From assembly GCF_902459555.1 (NCBI RefSeq), contig NZ_CABPSM010000005.1:124001-188000 (forward strand): a DNA stretch of 64,000 bases, read 5' to 3'. Below the pieces are notes generated by a model. That model made no database searches, was not told where the DNA came from, and saw only the letters and a list, made by a program, of their open reading frames with translations. The stretch comes from Pandoraea horticolens (GTDB taxonomy: Bacteria; Pseudomonadota; Gammaproteobacteria; Burkholderiales; Burkholderiaceae). The position numbers and the translations under genes were made by a program. Shown piece by piece: positions 8,695 through 17,479 of this stretch (position 1 is its first letter; each line of letters begins with the position of its first letter).

Positions 8695-10059
8695 ATGAGC
8701 CAACCTGCCCGCAAGCTCCGGCTGGGCGCCTACATGTCGGGGTCCGGCGTGCAAGGCGATAGCTGGCGCCATCCCGACACCGACACCGACGCCTATTCGC
8801 AATTCGCGCGCTATCGTCATTACGCACAAACGTTGGAGCGCGGTTGCTTCGACGCCCTGTTCTTCTTCGACAACCTCTTCATGTCGACCGACCCGGTGTC
8901 GCTCGCCCATAGCCCCGGTGCACCGCGCTGGGATCCGGTCGTGCTGCTCGCCGGTCTGGCCGGGGCAACGAAGCACATCGGTCTGGTGGCATCGGTAAGC
9001 ACCACGTACAGCGAGCCCTACAACGTGGCGCGCGCATTCGCCTCGCTCGACCATCTCTCGGGCGGCCGCGCAGGCTGGAATATGGTGACGTCCACGGGCG
9101 GGGGCGAGAACTTCAATCGCGACGATCACGTCGATCACGCGGTGCGATACGAGCGCGCCAACGAGTTCTACGACGTAGTGACCGGTCTCTGGGACAGCCA
9201 CGCCGACGACGCCTTCCCGCGCAGCAAAGCCACGGGCCAATGGGCCGATCCGGCGCGTATTCGCAAACTCGATCATCGGGGCAAGCACTTCCGCGTGCGC
9301 GGTCCACTCAGCGCACCGCGCCCGGTACAGGGATGGCCGGTGATCGCGCAGGCCGGTTCGAGCGAAGCCGGGCGCGAGCTGGCCGCGCGGGCGGGGGAAT
9401 TGCTCTACACCGCTGCGCAGGACATCGAAGACGCACGCGCGTTCTATACCGATGTGAAAACACGGGCGCTGAAGTATGGCCGTCGCCCGGAGCACATCTT
9501 CATTCTGCCAGGCGTGTCACCCATTGTCGGCCGCACGCAAGCCGAAGCGCAGGACACCTACGACGCCTTGCTGGCGCATCGCGATCCCGCCGTCGTACTG
9601 CACTCGCTCACGAACTATGCGAGTCTGGGCATCGACCTCGGCAGCCTGCCGCTCGACGCGAAGGTGCCGCTCCCCGAACAGGTGCCGGAGACGAACTCGC
9701 ACAAGAGCCGTCAGAAGCTGCTGGTGGACTGGATTCGGCGTGAACAGCCGACGGTGCGTCAGCTCTATACGCGCTTCACCGGGGGGGGCCATCGCGTGCT
9801 GGTCGGCACACCGGAATCGATCGCCGACGACTTTCAGCACTGGTTCGAGACGGGCGCAGCCGACGGCTTCAACATCATGTTCCCGAGCGCGCCGAGCGGC
9901 ATCGAGGATTTCGTCGATCTGGTCGTGCCGGAATTACAGCGGCGCGGGTTGTTCCGCACGCGTTACGAGGGCCACACGTTCCGCGAGAATCTGGGCGTGC
10001 CGGCGGTGCCGAATCAACACTTCAGTGATGCTGCAACCGCCGTGGCGCCGGTCGCATAA
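8695..10059 (+). CDS. LLM-class flavin-dependent monooxygenase, NtaA/SnaA/DszA type
   Basis: This encodes 454 residues with the bacterial-luciferase-like TIM-barrel fold. Family stretches seen are HYAQTLERGCFDALFFFDN, LDHLSGGRAGWNMVTS (FMN site), HRGKHFRVRGPLS and QAGSSEAGRELAAR. These enzymes take reduced FMN from a partner reductase and oxygenate nitrilotriacetate, sulfones, sulfonates or dibenzothiophene-type compounds. ATG 8695 gives the usual N-terminus (KLRLGAYM); the open frame upstream is not coding. It is divergent from the SsuA-like binding protein, and no flavin reductase is adjacent. The substrate is unresolved. Confidence 0.88.
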   Translation: MSQPARKLRLGAYMSGSGVQGDSWRHPDTDTDAYSQFARYRHYAQTLERGCFDALFFFDNLFMSTDPVSLAHSPGAPRWDPVVLLAGLAGATKHIGLVASVSTTYSEPYNVARAFASLDHLSGGRAGWNMVTSTGGGENFNRDDHVDHAVRYERANEFYDVVTGLWDSHADDAFPRSKATGQWADPARIRKLDHRGKHFRVRGPLSAPRPVQGWPVIAQAGSSEAGRELAARAGELLYTAAQDIEDARAFYTDVKTRALKYGRRPEHIFILPGVSPIVGRTQAEAQDTYDALLAHRDPAVVLHSLTNYASLGIDLGSLPLDAKVPLPEQVPETNSHKSRQKLLVDWIRREQPTVRQLYTRFTGGGHRVLVGTPESIADDFQHWFETGAADGFNIMFPSAPSGIEDFVDLVVPELQRRGLFRTRYEGHTFRENLGVPAVPNQHFSDAATAVAPVA

Positions 10060-10119
10060 GTGAGGAAATGCATCGAGGTTGGCGCAGATGGCGAGTGCTG
10101 AATGAGCCAAAGCGGCACT

Positions 10120-10145
10120 GCGCCGGTGATGGGCGTCACCGGCGC
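10120..10145. terminator. Strong inverted repeat between convergent genes
   Basis: The 10-bp perfect arms GCGCCGGTGA and TCACCGGCGC flank a 6-nt loop between the ends of the convergent LLM and cupin genes. The position suggests a two-way transcription barrier, although neither side has a U-tract. Confidence 0.5.
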
Positions 10146-10166
10146 GGCGTATGCCCGCATACGGAC

Positions 10167-10511
10167 TCAAAAAATCACGTACACCTTGCGAATGGTCTCG
10201 TCGATCTGCCAGAGACCTTCGGTATTGGCTTCGAAGAACAGCGTGTCGCCCGGTGCGATCTCCAGCGGCGCTTCGCCATCGGGCGTAAACGTCGCGCGCC
10301 CCGCCAGAAAGTGCATCACCTCCGCCTGCTTGACCACGCGTCGATAGGTGCCCGGTGTGCATTCGAACACACCGGTATCGATCGCCTCGCTGCCCGGAAT
10401 CACCTTCTGCACGCCGCTGACCTGCGCCGGCGTGGTTCCCGGCAGGCCCGCGGTGCCCCAATCCTCCAGGCCCCGCAACTGAGCGCTCTGCCTGATCTGC
10501 TGCACTTTCAT
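10167..10511 (-). CDS. Small cupin-domain protein (cupin_3/DUF861 type)
   Basis: This is a 114-residue single-domain cupin. The beta-barrel is visible as GVFECTPGTYRRVVKQAEVMHFLAGRATFTPDG followed by LEIAPGDTLFFEANTEGLWQI. That matches the (S)-ureidoglycine aminohydrolase-like/'DUF861' cupins used as accessory proteins next to dehydrogenases. The gene follows the semialdehyde dehydrogenase by 24 bp on the same strand and is very likely co-transcribed with it. The family is often linked to polyamine and amino acid catabolism, but its exact role is unknown. Confidence 0.8.
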   Translation of the reverse strand: MKVQQIRQSAQLRGLEDWGTAGLPGTTPAQVSGVQKVIPGSEAIDTGVFECTPGTYRRVVKQAEVMHFLAGRATFTPDGEAPLEIAPGDTLFFEANTEGLWQIDETIRKVYVIF

Positions 10512-10535
10512 GAATGACTCCCGTCGCGCGTGCCG

Positions 10536-12008
10536 TCAGGCGAGATTGCCCTGGCACAGATACTTGATGGCGAGATAATCGTCGAGGCCGTACTTCGACC
10601 CCTCGCGCCCGTAGCCCGACTCCTTGACGCCGCCGAACGGCGCAGCTTCGCTGGCGAGCGCGCCTTCGTTGATGCCGACGATGCCGGCCTCGAGCGCACT
10701 GGCCACCCGTTCGATGCGACGCAGGTTCTCACTGTAGAAATACGCGGCGAGCCCGAACGGCGTGTCGTTGGCCCGCTGGAGAACTTCGTCTTCCGTCTCG
10801 AAGCGGAACAGCGGTGCGACGGGACCGAACGTCTCTTCGCATGTCAGCGCCATGCTTTCATCGGCGTTGATGAGCACCGTAGGCGCGTAGTAGTTGGGAC
10901 CCAGCACGTCGAGCCGCTTGCCCCCCGTCGTCACGTGGGCCCCCCTTGCAACGGCATCGTCGACGTGACGGGCGATCTTCTCGACCGCCCGTGCGTTGAT
11001 CATCGGGCCGATCTGCGCCTGATCGTCGGTCGCGGGCGCCACCTTGAGTGCCGCAACGGCTTCGGTCAGCATGCCCGCGAAACGCTCGTACACGCCGGCC
11101 TGCACGTAGATGCGATTCGGACACACGCACGTCTGTCCGCCATTGCGGAACTTGGCCGCCATCAGGCCCGCCACGGCGGCTGGCAGATCCGCATCGTCGA
11201 ACACGATGAACGGGGCGTTGCCACCAAGCTCCAACGACAGTTTCTTGAGCGTGCCGGCAGACTCTCGCGCGAGATGCTTGCCGACCGGCGTCGAGCCGGT
11301 GAACGTGATCTTGCGCACACGTGCGTCGGCCAGCCATTCGGCGACAGCACTCACGCCCTGCTCTCGCGACGCGGCAATCATGTTGAGCACCCCGGCTGGC
11401 AGACCGGCATCTTCTGCCAGGTACGCCAGCGCAAGCGCCGTCAACGGTGTGTCTTCGGCGGGTTTGGCCACGACCGTGCAACCGACAGCCAGCGCCGGTG
11501 CGATCTTGCGCGCGATCATCGCCAACGGGAAGTTCCACGGCGTCACCGCCGCCACGATCCCGATCGGCTCCTTGACTGCCGTCATGCGCTTGCCGCGCGC
11601 CTGCGTCGGGATGATGTCGCCGTACACGCGCGTCGCCTCGTCGGCGAACCACGCCACATACGACGCGCCGTAATTGACCTCGCCACGTGCCTCGGCGAGC
11701 GGCTTGCCCTGCTCCATCGAAATCAGCCGCGCAAGATCCTCGCGATGCGCGAGGATGGCGGCATGCCAGCGACGCAAGAACGCGGCACGCTCGGCCGGCA
11801 ACGTGGCGCGCCATGCCGGCAATGCACGCTCGGCAGCGTCGACCGCAGCGCGGGCATCGGCCGGCGCGGCGTCGGCCACTTGCGCGATGGCCTGCCCCGT
11901 GGCGGGATTGGTGACGACGAAGCGTCGCCCGGTGACGGCATCCTGCCATTCGCCATCCACCATCTGTTGCGTGCGCAGCAGTTCGGTGCGCGTGAGTTCC
12001 AGCGTCAT
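10536..12008 (-). CDS. gabD: NAD(P)-dependent succinate-semialdehyde dehydrogenase
   Basis: This is a 490-residue aldehyde dehydrogenase of the SSADH/GabD class, oxidising succinate semialdehyde (or glutarate semialdehyde) to the diacid that enters the TCA cycle. Catalytic residues are visible: N159 in TPWNFPLAM, E260 in LELGGNAPF and C294 in GGQTCVCPNR. The second cysteine, two residues after C294, is typical of SSADH. ATG 12008 is supported by GGAG eight bases upstream. It lies 144 bp after the D-malate dehydrogenase gene and 24 bp before the cupin, so the three may form one operon feeding C4 acids into central metabolism. Confidence 0.9.
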   Translation of the reverse strand: MTLELTRTELLRTQQMVDGEWQDAVTGRRFVVTNPATGQAIAQVADAAPADARAAVDAAERALPAWRATLPAERAAFLRRWHAAILAHREDLARLISMEQGKPLAEARGEVNYGASYVAWFADEATRVYGDIIPTQARGKRMTAVKEPIGIVAAVTPWNFPLAMIARKIAPALAVGCTVVAKPAEDTPLTALALAYLAEDAGLPAGVLNMIAASREQGVSAVAEWLADARVRKITFTGSTPVGKHLARESAGTLKKLSLELGGNAPFIVFDDADLPAAVAGLMAAKFRNGGQTCVCPNRIYVQAGVYERFAGMLTEAVAALKVAPATDDQAQIGPMINARAVEKIARHVDDAVARGAHVTTGGKRLDVLGPNYYAPTVLINADESMALTCEETFGPVAPLFRFETEDEVLQRANDTPFGLAAYFYSENLRRIERVASALEAGIVGINEGALASEAAPFGGVKESGYGREGSKYGLDDYLAIKYLCQGNLA

Positions 12009-12152
12009 ATTGCATTCTCCGGTTGCTTCAACGATACCGCCGCACGAAACGCACAGCGGTATCGGTATCAAGGTCATCGTTGCAAAAGGGGCCGATGACT
12101 CGCCTGGCGAACAAGGCAGGGACTAGAGGGGCCTGGGAAATATCGGTGCGCG

Positions 12153-13250
12153 TCAGGCGCTCAGCACGGCAGCAATCGCCGCGCCGACTTCGGTCGTGCT
12201 AGCGGTGCCGCCCATGTCGCCCGTGCGCGGGCCGTCTTTGATGACGGCGCCGATCGCCGCGACGATCGCGTCGTGCGCCTCGCGCGCGCGCCCCTGCCCC
12301 TTGCCCAGGAAGTCGAGCATCATCGCTGCGGTCCAGATCATGCCGATCGGGTTGGCGATATTCTTGCCGGCGATGTCCGGCGCCGAGCCGTGCACCGGCT
12401 CGAACAGCGACGGGAAGTTGCCTTCCGGGTTGAGGTTGCCCGACGGGGCGATGCCGATCGTGCCCGTGCAGGCAGGGCCCAGGTCCGACAGAATGTCGCC
12501 GAACAGGTTGCTCGCCACCACCACATCGAAGCGGTCCGGATTCAGCACGAAGCGTGCACACAGGATGTCGATGTGCTGCTTGTCCCACTTCACGTCCGGA
12601 TACTTGGCAGCCGTCTCGGCGGCGCGCTGATCCCACCACGGCATCGAGATCGAGATGCCGTTGCTCTTGGTCGCCACGGTGATCTTCTTGGCCGCGCGTT
12701 GCTGCGCCAGTTCGAAAGCGAACTTCATCACGCGCTCGGTGCCACGGCGCGTGAACACGGATTCCTGCACGACAAACTCGCGGTCGGTGCCCTCGAACAT
12801 CACCCCGCCGATCGACGAGTACTCGCCTTCGGTGTTCTCGCGCACGATCATGAAGTCGATGTCGCCCACTTTGCGGTTGGCGAGTGGTGATGGCACGCCG
12901 TCGAACAAGCGCGCCGGGCGCAGGTTGATGTACTGGTCGAATTCGCGACGGAACTTGAGCAGCGAGCCCCACAGCGAGATATGATCGGGCACCGTGTCGG
13001 GCCAGCCCACCGCGCCGAACAGGATCGCGTCGACGCCTTCGAGTTGCTGCTTCCAGTCATCCGGCATCATCTGGCCGTGCAGCGCGTAGTAGTCGCAGCT
13101 CGCCCATTCGATGTGCTGGTACTCGAGCGGGATGCCAAAGCGGCGGCTGACGGCGTCAAGCACGCGCAGGCCTTCGGGCATCACTTCCTTGCCGATGCCA
13201 TCGCCCGGAATGACGGCGATACGGAACGGGCGCGAAACAGTGGCGGTCAT
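12153..13250 (-). CDS. dmlA: D-malate/tartrate dehydrogenase (decarboxylating)
   Basis: This is a 365-residue member of the isocitrate/isopropylmalate dehydrogenase family. The family features are the nucleotide start IAVIPGDGIGKEVMPEG, substrate arginines in SLLKFRREFDQYINLRP, the RENTEGEYSS loop, DKQHIDILCARFV and the NAD-site HGSAPDIAGKNIANP. The stretches WASCDYYALHGQMMPDDW and GWPDTVPDHISLWG match the DmlA/TtuC branch rather than LeuB. The expected reaction is oxidation of D-malate to pyruvate and CO2, with activity on tartrate or isopropylmalate also possible. A strong ribosome site (AGGAGA) precedes the ATG. The divergent LysR gene resembles DmlR, the known activator in E. coli. Confidence 0.9.
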   Translation of the reverse strand: MTATVSRPFRIAVIPGDGIGKEVMPEGLRVLDAVSRRFGIPLEYQHIEWASCDYYALHGQMMPDDWKQQLEGVDAILFGAVGWPDTVPDHISLWGSLLKFRREFDQYINLRPARLFDGVPSPLANRKVGDIDFMIVRENTEGEYSSIGGVMFEGTDREFVVQESVFTRRGTERVMKFAFELAQQRAAKKITVATKSNGISISMPWWDQRAAETAAKYPDVKWDKQHIDILCARFVLNPDRFDVVVASNLFGDILSDLGPACTGTIGIAPSGNLNPEGNFPSLFEPVHGSAPDIAGKNIANPIGMIWTAAMMLDFLGKGQGRAREAHDAIVAAIGAVIKDGPRTGDMGGTASTTEVGAAIAAVLSA

Positions 13251-13378
13251 GATTGTCTCCTGAAATGTCCAAAACGATCGATGGGCAGAGCATCGGGTAT
13301 GCGCGAAGTTTATTTCACCAAAAACCGAATAGAATCCACCTAACCGTTGAGCAACTATCCACGAAATGTGAATTACGC

Positions 13379-14329
13379 ATGGCGCTGACCTCTCCCATCC
13401 TGCCCGCCTCGCCGAATCTCGACGACCTGCGCGTGTTTTGCCTTGTGGCGCGCAAGGCCAGCTTCTCTGCCGCCGCCGACACGTTGAATGCGTCGCCAGC
13501 CTACGTGAGCAAGCGCATCGGCATACTCGAAGCGTCGCTGGGCACCAAGCTGCTGCACCGCTCCACGCGCCGCGTGACCATCACCGATGCCGGCGAACGT
13601 GTCTATGCCTGGGCCGAGAAAATCCTCGACGACGTGCATCATCTGATCGAAGACGTCTCGACCACCCGCCAGATGCCGCGTGGCATGTTGCGTGTGTCGA
13701 GCAGTTTCGGCTTCGGGCGGCACATGGTGGCGCCTGCCATGTCGCGCCTGCGCGAGCTGCATCCGCAACTGAACGTGCGGCTCGATCTGTTCGATCGCAT
13801 CGTGGACGTCGCAACGGAGGGATACGACCTCGACGTGCGCATCGGCGATGACATCGCACCGCATCTGATCGCCAAGCGACTGGCGGCCAATCACCGTGTG
13901 CTGTGTGCATCGCCCGCCTATCTCGCCAGGCACGGCACGCCGCGACAGATCGACGATCTGGCCGGGCACGCCTGCATCGTCATCAAGGAGCGCGATCACC
14001 CGTTCGGCGTGTGGCGCTTGTCGCATCGCGGCGAGACAGTGTCGCTCAAGGTCACGGGCCCGCTGTCGACCAATCACGGCGAAGTGGCCGTGCAATGGGC
14101 GCTTGATGGGCAGGGCATTCTGCTACGTTCGATCTGGCAGGTGCAGCCACTGCTCGACGACGGCACGCTGGTGCAGGTGCTGCCCGACGTAACGCAGCCT
14201 GCTAACGTGTGGGCGGTCTATCCGACGCGACTCGCCGGGTCGGCGAAAGTCCGCGCGTGCGTGAACTTTCTTGCCGAGGAGTTCAGTCATTGGGAAGGCG
14301 GCATGGGCGCGCCCGCGTCGACACTCTGA
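13379..14329 (+). CDS. dmlR: LysR-family regulator, DmlR-like
   Basis: This encodes 316 residues. The N-terminal DNA-binding domain reads LRVFCLVARKASFSAAADTL…SPAYVSKRIGILE, almost the E. coli DmlR pattern, with SPAYVSKRI as the recognition helix. A CrgA-type effector domain follows. ATG 13379 places the HTH at the usual distance; the open frame upstream is promoter region. The 128-bp gap to the divergent dmlA holds the shared control region, including an AT-rich stretch around 13308–13335. By analogy with E. coli it would activate dmlA when D-malate is present. Confidence 0.87.
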   Translation: MALTSPILPASPNLDDLRVFCLVARKASFSAAADTLNASPAYVSKRIGILEASLGTKLLHRSTRRVTITDAGERVYAWAEKILDDVHHLIEDVSTTRQMPRGMLRVSSSFGFGRHMVAPAMSRLRELHPQLNVRLDLFDRIVDVATEGYDLDVRIGDDIAPHLIAKRLAANHRVLCASPAYLARHGTPRQIDDLAGHACIVIKERDHPFGVWRLSHRGETVSLKVTGPLSTNHGEVAVQWALDGQGILLRSIWQVQPLLDDGTLVQVLPDVTQPANVWAVYPTRLAGSAKVRACVNFLAEEFSHWEGGMGAPASTL

Positions 14330-14361
14330 CATGTGGGTGAGCGCGCTGCCACCCGACGTGC

Positions 14362-14856
14362 TCAGCCTCGCGGAGCGAACAGGGATTCGAGCGGATACTG
14401 CGTCTTGACGAACGGCGACTTGATGATGACGTAGCTGAAGTACTTCTCGATACCGATGTCGCGCTCCAGCAGCCCTTCGACGATGCTTTGATAGTGGCTG
14501 ACGCTGCGCGTGACGAACTTGAGCAGGTAGTCGTAACCGCCGCTGGCGAGATGGCACTCGACGATTTCGTCGACATCGCGAATGGCGTCGACGAAGCGGA
14601 TGAAGTCCTCGCGGCGATGGTCCGCCAGGGTCACTTCGGTGAAGACCAACTGAACGTCGCCGAGCTTTTCAAGCTGAATCTGCGCACCGTAGCCGGCGAT
14701 GTAACCGGCTTTTTCAAGGCGCTTGACGCGGATCAGGCACGGGCTCGGCGAGAGACCGACGGCGTCGGCCAGTTCCAGGTTGGTAATGCGGCCTCGCTTT
14801 TGCAACTGCGAGAGAATGCGCAAGTCGATACGGTCAAGTTTGCAGTCCGTGCCCAT
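14362..14856 (-). CDS. Lrp/AsnC-family transcriptional regulator
   Basis: This encodes 164 residues. An N-terminal winged HTH (DRIDLRILSQLQKRGRITNLELADAVGLSPSPCLIRVKRLE) is followed by the RAM ligand-binding domain (ECHLASGGYDYLLKFVTRSVSHYQ). Such proteins sense amino acids and control nearby catabolic or transport genes. It lies 119 bp downstream of the class III aminotransferase on the same strand, and its 3' end faces dmlR. The aminotransferase, and possibly the amine-oxidising genes beyond it, are the likely targets. Confidence 0.9.
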   Translation of the reverse strand: MGTDCKLDRIDLRILSQLQKRGRITNLELADAVGLSPSPCLIRVKRLEKAGYIAGYGAQIQLEKLGDVQLVFTEVTLADHRREDFIRFVDAIRDVDEIVECHLASGGYDYLLKFVTRSVSHYQSIVEGLLERDIGIEKYFSYVIIKSPFVKTQYPLESLFAPRG

Positions 14857-14975
14857 CGTCGTGTCTTCGCGCCCGCAGGGGCTTGGTCAATCGTAGATCG
14901 TCAAAGATCTTAACACAGCGCTAGCGCGCCACAAGCCCCCGCACGAGGCCGCCCATCATGCCGCCGAGCCCCTGC

Positions 14976-16379
14976 TCATGCGGCTTTCCGGGCCCCCTGC
15001 GCTGCGCTCACCGCTGCCTTCACGGCGTCGTCCTGCAGCACTTCGTCGAGCGTGGCGCGCACGCGATCGATCATCAGCGAGACGTCCTGCGCGGTGAAAC
15101 ACAACGCCGGTGCGAAGCCCAGAATATTGTCGGCGAACGCGCGGAAAATCACGCCGTGCCGATACGCCGCCGAAGCAATCTTGTCCGACAGTTTCACCGC
15201 CGGATCGAAGCGCGCCTTGGTCGCCTTACCGGCCACGAGTTCGACAGCACCGAGCAGACCGAGATAGCGCGAGTCGCCGACCAGGGGGTGATCGAGCAGC
15301 GAGTCGAGCCCCGCACCGAACACCGGCGCCACTGCCTGAGCGTTGGCCAGCAGACCGCCTTCGTACAGTCGGATGACTTCGAGCGCCACGGCTGCGCTCA
15401 CCGGATGCGCCGAGTACGTCTGCCCATGCCCGACAACGGCGCCGTGCTCGCCATCGGCGATGGCCTGATAAATCGCGTCGCTCATGAGCACGGCCCCCAT
15501 CGGCGCATAGCCTGAGGTCAGGCCTTTGGCCACGGTCATCATGTCCGGCTCGACCTGTTCGGCCTCGCACGCGAACATCGGGCCAGTGCGGCCGAAGCCC
15601 GTGATGACCTCGTCGGCCACGAACAGGATATCGAGGCGTTTGCACGCGTCGCGCATGGCCCGCAGCCAACCCTTCGGCGGCACGATCACGCCGCCCGAGC
15701 CCTGGACCGGCTCGCAGAAGAACGCCGCGACGTGATCGCTGCCGCCGAGCGTCGCCACCTTCGCTTCGAGCGCCGCCACGCTGGCATCGATCAGCGCCTG
15801 ACCGTCACGCCCCAGCGGATCGCGATAGGCGTACGGCGACGGCAGATAGTGCTGCGTCGGCAGCGGCACGTCGAAGCCGCGGTGGAACGACGCCAGTGCC
15901 GTGAGCCCCGCGCCCACCGACGAGGAGCCGTGATAACCACGCTCCAGCGAGATGAACTGCTTCTTCTGCGCACGGCCGGTGACGTTGTAGTAATGCGTGA
16001 TGAAGCGCAGCGCAGCGTCGATCGCGTCCGAACCACCGAGCGAGAAGTAGACGTGCTGCAACGAGCCCGGTGCGATCGACACCAGCTTCTCGGCCAGTTG
16101 TGCGGCCGGTGCGCTGCCGAAATGGAAATAGCCGGTGGCATACGGCAACTTCGTCATCTGTTCGGCCGCCGCCGCAACGACGCTCTGCTGTCCATAGCCG
16201 ACGTTCACACACCACAGCCCCGCGAAAGCATCGAGCAGTTCGTTGCCGTCGACGTCGCGCAGGTAGGCGCCGTGACCGGATTCGAGCAACGTCGCACCGC
16301 GCTGTTCGTGGGCGCGATAGCTGACGACGGGATGGATCAGATGCCGGCGGTCGGCATCGAGAAGCGCTTGCTTGGACAT
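14976..16379 (-). CDS. Class III PLP aminotransferase (omega-amino acid/putrescine–pyruvate type)
   Basis: This is a 467-residue fold-type I PLP enzyme. PLP residues are visible: the aldimine lysine K285 in TVAKGLTSGYAPMG and the D256 region VADEVITGFGRTGP. The start LIHPVVSYRAHEQRGATLLESGHGAYLRDVDG and the block LWCVNVGYG match the SpuC/beta-alanine–pyruvate/'aspartate aminotransferase family' group, which deaminates putrescine, cadaverine or omega-amino acids with pyruvate. ATG 16379 has GAGAGA upstream. An Lrp regulator lies downstream, and an aldehyde dehydrogenase that could take its product lies 2.3 kb away on the opposite strand. Confidence 0.88.
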   Translation of the reverse strand: MSKQALLDADRRHLIHPVVSYRAHEQRGATLLESGHGAYLRDVDGNELLDAFAGLWCVNVGYGQQSVVAAAAEQMTKLPYATGYFHFGSAPAAQLAEKLVSIAPGSLQHVYFSLGGSDAIDAALRFITHYYNVTGRAQKKQFISLERGYHGSSSVGAGLTALASFHRGFDVPLPTQHYLPSPYAYRDPLGRDGQALIDASVAALEAKVATLGGSDHVAAFFCEPVQGSGGVIVPPKGWLRAMRDACKRLDILFVADEVITGFGRTGPMFACEAEQVEPDMMTVAKGLTSGYAPMGAVLMSDAIYQAIADGEHGAVVGHGQTYSAHPVSAAVALEVIRLYEGGLLANAQAVAPVFGAGLDSLLDHPLVGDSRYLGLLGAVELVAGKATKARFDPAVKLSDKIASAAYRHGVIFRAFADNILGFAPALCFTAQDVSLMIDRVRATLDEVLQDDAVKAAVSAAQGARKAA

Positions 16380-16539
16380 TGGATTCTCTCGGCTTGTCGA
16401 TGGAAGGGGGGGTGAACACGCCTTCCATACTAGAGAGTCGCCGGCACGTACGCGCCGCCAAATAATGCCAAAAAGAGAACGTGCGCCGCGTATTTTCGGC
16501 GCGCGCAGCATTTTCTGCTGTGCGCGGTCCGCCTAGGTG

Positions 16540-17466
16540 TCAGTAGCCCTGGCTGCGATCGATCTGACCGATCATCGGCAGCCCGTCGCGATGCCGGCGC
16601 AGGTTGTCGAGCACGACTTCCACGGCCGTCTCCGGACGCGTGGCGCTGGCGATATGCGGCGTGATGCGCACGTTCGGGTGAGCCCACAGCGGATGCGACG
16701 CCGGCAGCGGCTCCGGATCGGTCACATCGAGAATGGCATTTGCCAGATGACCGCTGTCGAGCAACGCCAGCAGATCGTATTGATTGAGATGGCCGCCACG
16801 ACCGGCATTAATCAGCGATGCCCCGCGCGGCAGCCCCGAGAGCAGGCGTTTGTCCAGAATGCCACGCGTCGTTGCGGTGAGCGGCAGCAGGCAGATGAGG
16901 TAGTCGGTGCGCGCAAGAAAAGCGTTCAGCGACGCGTAACCGGCATAGCAATTCACGCCCTCGACGTCGCGCGGCGTACGGCTCCAGCCGGCGCAATCGA
17001 AGCCGAAGCGACGCAGTTCCGCCAACACGGCCTGCCCGAGCATGCCCAGGCCGAGTACACCGATACGGCGCTCGCCGGCTGGCACCACCGTCAATTCCGT
17101 CCACTCGCGTGCCGCCTGCTGGCGGGCATACGCGGAGATGTCGCGATGCAATGTCAGCACGGCCTGCGTGACGTACTCCACCATGCCCTCGATGATGCCG
17201 GGCTCGACCATGCGCACCACCGGCACGTGCGCCGGTATCAGCGACAGGTCGAACTGATCGATGCCGGCCCCGGTCGAGAACACCACTTCGACGTTAGGCA
17301 GCAGCGAATGCAAGTCTTCGGGTGGCTTCCAGGCGGCGAGGTACCTCACATCGCGGGCATCGCCCACGTCGGGCCACATGCGAAAGCCCGCCTCGGGGGC
17401 GCGCTCGGCGAACAGACGCGCCCAGACGGCGCCGCGCGCCGGATCGGCCTTGTACAGAAACGACAT
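16540..17466 (-). CDS. ghrA: Glyoxylate/hydroxypyruvate reductase A-like D-2-hydroxyacid dehydrogenase
   Basis: This encodes 308 residues of the D-isomer 2-hydroxyacid dehydrogenase family. The Rossmann motif GVLGLGMLGQAV lies near residue 140. The catalytic set is visible as Arg in NAGRGGHL, Glu in DVTDPEPLPASHPLW and His in ITPHIASATRPETA. The small size and the SFLYKADPARG start fit GhrA, which reduces glyoxylate and hydroxypyruvate with NADPH. ATG 17466 follows an AGGGGG ribosome site. It starts 13 bp after the GNAT gene ends, so the two are one transcript. Confidence 0.85.
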   Translation of the reverse strand: MSFLYKADPARGAVWARLFAERAPEAGFRMWPDVGDARDVRYLAAWKPPEDLHSLLPNVEVVFSTGAGIDQFDLSLIPAHVPVVRMVEPGIIEGMVEYVTQAVLTLHRDISAYARQQAAREWTELTVVPAGERRIGVLGLGMLGQAVLAELRRFGFDCAGWSRTPRDVEGVNCYAGYASLNAFLARTDYLICLLPLTATTRGILDKRLLSGLPRGASLINAGRGGHLNQYDLLALLDSGHLANAILDVTDPEPLPASHPLWAHPNVRITPHIASATRPETAVEVVLDNLRRHRDGLPMIGQIDRSQGY

Positions 17467-17479
17467 TGCCCGCCCCCTG

